NCBI GenBank assembly: GCA_048594725.1
Contig: JBMDXA010000092.1
Coordinates: forward strand, 13,915 to 77,914
DNA: 64,000 nt
Reading direction: 5' to 3'
Source: JAFDZV01 sp048594725
Lineage (GTDB): Bacteria; Bacteroidota; Ignavibacteria; OLB7
Part shown: piece by piece, positions 61,749 to 64,000 of the stretch
How the letters are laid out: each line of letters opens with the position of its first letter
Numbering within the stretch: position 1 is the stretch's first letter
Notes under the pieces: generated by a model
What the model was told of the DNA's origin: nothing
The model's database searches: none
Seen by the model: only the letters and a program-made list of their open reading frames with translations
Position numbers and translations under genes: made by a program

Positions 61749-63107
61749 ATGACCTCTCGCCGTGAATTCCTGAAAAGTGCCGGGACCGTTGCGCTCGGCG
61801 CGCCATTGCTGCTGGGCCCCGCGCTCCGGCTCTATGTTCCCTCCTGCATCATCATCGGTGCGGGGTTCGCCGGTCTGGCGGCCGCGTACCGGCTGAAGAG
61901 GGCCGGGTGGAAGGTAACGGTTCTGGAAGCGCGCGAGCGGCCGGGGGGACGGGTCTATACCCACAGGATGGATGGCGGCGGGAGCACGCCGCTGGTCTGC
62001 GAACTGGGGGCCGAGTGGGTGGGAGCAAGCCACGAGCGCATTCAGGATCTCTGCCGCCAGTTCGGCATCCCGCTGCGCGACCATCGCTTTCAGACGACGC
62101 TTCTGCGCGATCGGGCCATCGTCCCCCCCGGAGCCTGGCGCTATACCCCGCAGGCGGAGGCCGCGTTCGAAAAGCTGCGCGGGGAGTTCGCCCGTTATTC
62201 CGAAAAGCAGAAGCGGAAGATGGATGAGATCGACTGGTGGAGCTGCCTGGAGAAAATAGGATTTACCGCCGATGACCTGCGCCTGCGCGATCTGTTCGAT
62301 AGCACCGATTTCGGGGAGTCGATCCGGCATGTATCGGCATATATGGCCGCCACCGAATATTTCGAGTCGAGTCCCGCAAATGAGATGGACTTTAAAATGG
62401 AGGGGGGGAATTCCCGGCTGACCGATGAGCTGGTCAGGGCGATCGGCGAGGATGCGTTCCGGTATAATGCCCAGGTGGAGGAGATAACCCAGCGCAAGGG
62501 AACGGTACGGGTGAAAGCCGGCGGGACCGAGTATACCGGCGATGCCTGCATCTGTACGGTGCCGGCCCGCGCGCTCCTTTCCATCCGGTTCGATCCCGCG
62601 CTTCCGGCCGCACAGATGGAGGCGGCACGGGGGCTTCAATATGCCCGCATCATCAAAAGCTCGGTGCTGTACGAGGAACGGTTCTGGAAGGATGAGGATT
62701 TCTCGCTCGTGAGCGATGTGACCTCGCATTATTATTTCCACAGCACAAAGGGGCAGCCGGGAACCAGGGGCATCTTCACGAGTTATGCGATCGGGGAGAA
62801 GGCCGATGTGCTGGCCGCGCAGAACGAGAATCGCCGGATGGCGATCGTTGCCGGCGATCTGGTCCCGCTCGATGAGCGGGCTCCCTCACTCGCGCGGGGC
62901 ATCGCTTCGTATGCATGGCAGCGCGATCGCCATACCGGCGGGGCGTATGCGCTCTACCGGCCGGGGCAGTGGTATGGCCTGCGTCCGGTGCTGGCGCGTC
63001 CCCATGGGAAAGTGGTGTTCGCCGGGGAACACCTTGCCGAATGGCAGGGATTTATGGAGGGTGCGGTGGTTACCGGGGAGGAGGCCGCCGCCCATTTCCT
63101 CGACTGA
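61749..63107 (+). CDS. Tat-dependent flavin monoamine oxidase-like protein
   Basis: 452 residues. Twin-arginine signal at the N-terminus (SRREFLKS followed by a hydrophobic stretch to ~residue 26), so the protein is exported folded with its FAD. IIIGAGFAGLAAAYRLK (GAGFAG at 37-42), then VLEARERPGGRVYT, is the FAD-binding fingerprint. CELGAEWVGASHERI and the C-terminal FAGEHLAEWQGFMEGAVVTGEEAA close the flavin site. It matches the amine oxidase/phytoene-desaturase superfamily. The substrate is not deducible; an amine or amino acid is likely. The signal's short c-region runs straight into the Rossmann strand, so it may stay membrane-tethered. Confidence 0.9.
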   Translation: MTSRREFLKSAGTVALGAPLLLGPALRLYVPSCIIIGAGFAGLAAAYRLKRAGWKVTVLEARERPGGRVYTHRMDGGGSTPLVCELGAEWVGASHERIQDLCRQFGIPLRDHRFQTTLLRDRAIVPPGAWRYTPQAEAAFEKLRGEFARYSEKQKRKMDEIDWWSCLEKIGFTADDLRLRDLFDSTDFGESIRHVSAYMAATEYFESSPANEMDFKMEGGNSRLTDELVRAIGEDAFRYNAQVEEITQRKGTVRVKAGGTEYTGDACICTVPARALLSIRFDPALPAAQMEAARGLQYARIIKSSVLYEERFWKDEDFSLVSDVTSHYYFHSTKGQPGTRGIFTSYAIGEKADVLAAQNENRRMAIVAGDLVPLDERAPSLARGIASYAWQRDRHTGGAYALYRPGQWYGLRPVLARPHGKVVFAGEHLAEWQGFMEGAVVTGEEAAAHFLD

Positions 63108-64000
63108 TCCGCGAATCTTCACGAATCTTGATAGAGGGGGCGAAGGGAGCATGAGCGGGACGTATCGAACGTTCAGAAATCTTCGCGAATAGTGAATTCT
63201 GCGTTCGCGGATGCGGGGGGAATAGGGAGAGGTATATAAAAATCATGGATCAGAAACCTCCGCGAATATGGGATGAAGTATGGAGAGATAGAGATAGAGA
63301 TAGAAGGGGGAAAGGGAGTAGCAGTGAAGAACTAATAGCAATAGCAGCGGCAAGGTGATGGACGGGGAGATGGAGGGGAAACTGTCAGGACGCTTCGTCC
63401 GGTTGTTCTTTATTTTTCTTATCCGCCATCTTCGTTATCACTGCCATTTCCTCACTAGCATTTCCTCACTACCATTTCCGCCACGGAGGGACTGGTAACC
63501 GGCCATAGACTGATCGTATCGGATCGAAAATGTAATTGCCGCCAGAACCGTAGAGCATTGGTATGTCGTGTTTTCCAGGAATTCTGGTTCAATAGATATC
63601 TCGGGTCGTTGCCCAGATCCACCACGCCAGAGGAATATCGCGTTTTCGCGACGGCTGAACGCCGAGTTCGAAGAAGTGTGCCCGCGCCGTAGCGGTATGG
63701 CCGGTGATCGTAGCGAGTGCCGGAAGAAAGGGGAGCGTACGCATAGCTGAATACTGCCGGGCTATCTGTTCATAGGGATCGGAAGGAAAACCCTTACGAC
63801 ACTATCGCCGCGAAGATTCGCTGCCGCTATCCGGGAGCAGCCCGGGCAAGTAACGGCTGCCGGCGGATGCTCCCGAGGCTCTATAGTGCCCCCTCGGGAG
63901 TTGCGATGTTTCCGGAGGGCAGACCGGATAAACCATATAAACCATGGAACGATCAGTACAGGATCAGTTGCAGCTTCTGGTCACCGTTATTCCCTGAAAT
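63108..64000. repeat. Non-coding end of the window with several repeats
   Basis: No gene recognised. 63110-63270 carries degenerate copies of the ~88-bp family words (CGCGAATCTTCACGAATCTTG, TTCGCGAATAGTG) split by other sequence. A GAGATA microsatellite (three to four units) lies at ~63283-63306. ATTTCCTCACTA-type short direct repeats lie near 63445-63478. From 63500 to the end there are only short open frames without family features. Confidence 0.6.

Noticed and set aside
63568..63750. 60-codon open frame near the window end
   Set aside because: Arg/Ser-rich, no hydrophobic core, no family, no ribosome site; likely chance.

Overview
GC-rich bacterial chromosome segment from the Bacteroidota/Chlorobiota (FCB) lineage. 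The pointers are two proteins ending in a type IX secretion (T9SS) type A sorting domain with the NYPNPFNPST signature, a PorE-like OmpA protein, a DUF1573 lipoprotein, ZapA next to RNase Y, and promoters of the Bacteroidota form TTG-N20-TAnnTTTG. The mix suggests a Kapabacteria/Ignavibacteria-like organism. That placement is inference, because no rRNA or tRNA gene is visible.

Layout. 0-4.7 kb: the 3' end of an HtrA-type protease, lptB, zapA, a probable structured RNA with its own promoter and terminator, then rny. 4.7-8.5 kb (minus strand): a Tat-exported Rieske-like T9SS protein, a second small T9SS protein, an orphan nuoE and a degenerate NodB-type deacetylase. 8.6-17.1 kb (plus strand): guaB, two paralogous GT4 glycosyltransferases either side of an M24 aminopeptidase, purD and an NAD-sugar epimerase. 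17.4-31.1 kb: secreted proteins of unknown function, a rhodanese, an MFS exporter, an Nfu scaffold, comEC, pgeF, an HU protein with a histone-H1-like tail, acs, and ddl. 31.4-44.2 kb: a hotdog thioesterase, two secreted amidohydrolase-fold proteins, a secreted repeat protein, a serine hydrolase, an FAD monooxygenase and an alpha/beta hydrolase. 45-47.5 kb: envelope proteins (OmpA/PD40 and DUF1573). 47.8-63.1 kb: a stress and storage region. It holds a KGG (YciG-like) protein, cyanophycinase (cphB), cyanophycin synthetase (cphA), two DUF421 membrane proteins, a DUF892 ferritin-like protein, isoaspartyl dipeptidase (iadA), nnrD, a histidine phosphatase, Mn-catalase, an SPW-repeat membrane protein and a Tat-dependent flavin amine oxidase.

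The clearest biological unit is cphB-cphA plus iadA. Together they would make the Asp-Arg storage polymer cyanophycin, cut it to beta-Asp-Arg dipeptides and hydrolyse those to amino acids. Genes resembling the Salmonella yciGFE-katN stress set are interleaved with it.

The other striking signal is not protein coding. Intergenic spaces from about 4 to 43 kb carry several families of short repeats: hairpin elements with compensatory stem changes, TCGATTTT-type runs, ACTAAGC runs, and an ~88-bp family in two inverted arrays around nfu-comEC. The first three families are not seen in the spacers of the stress/storage region.
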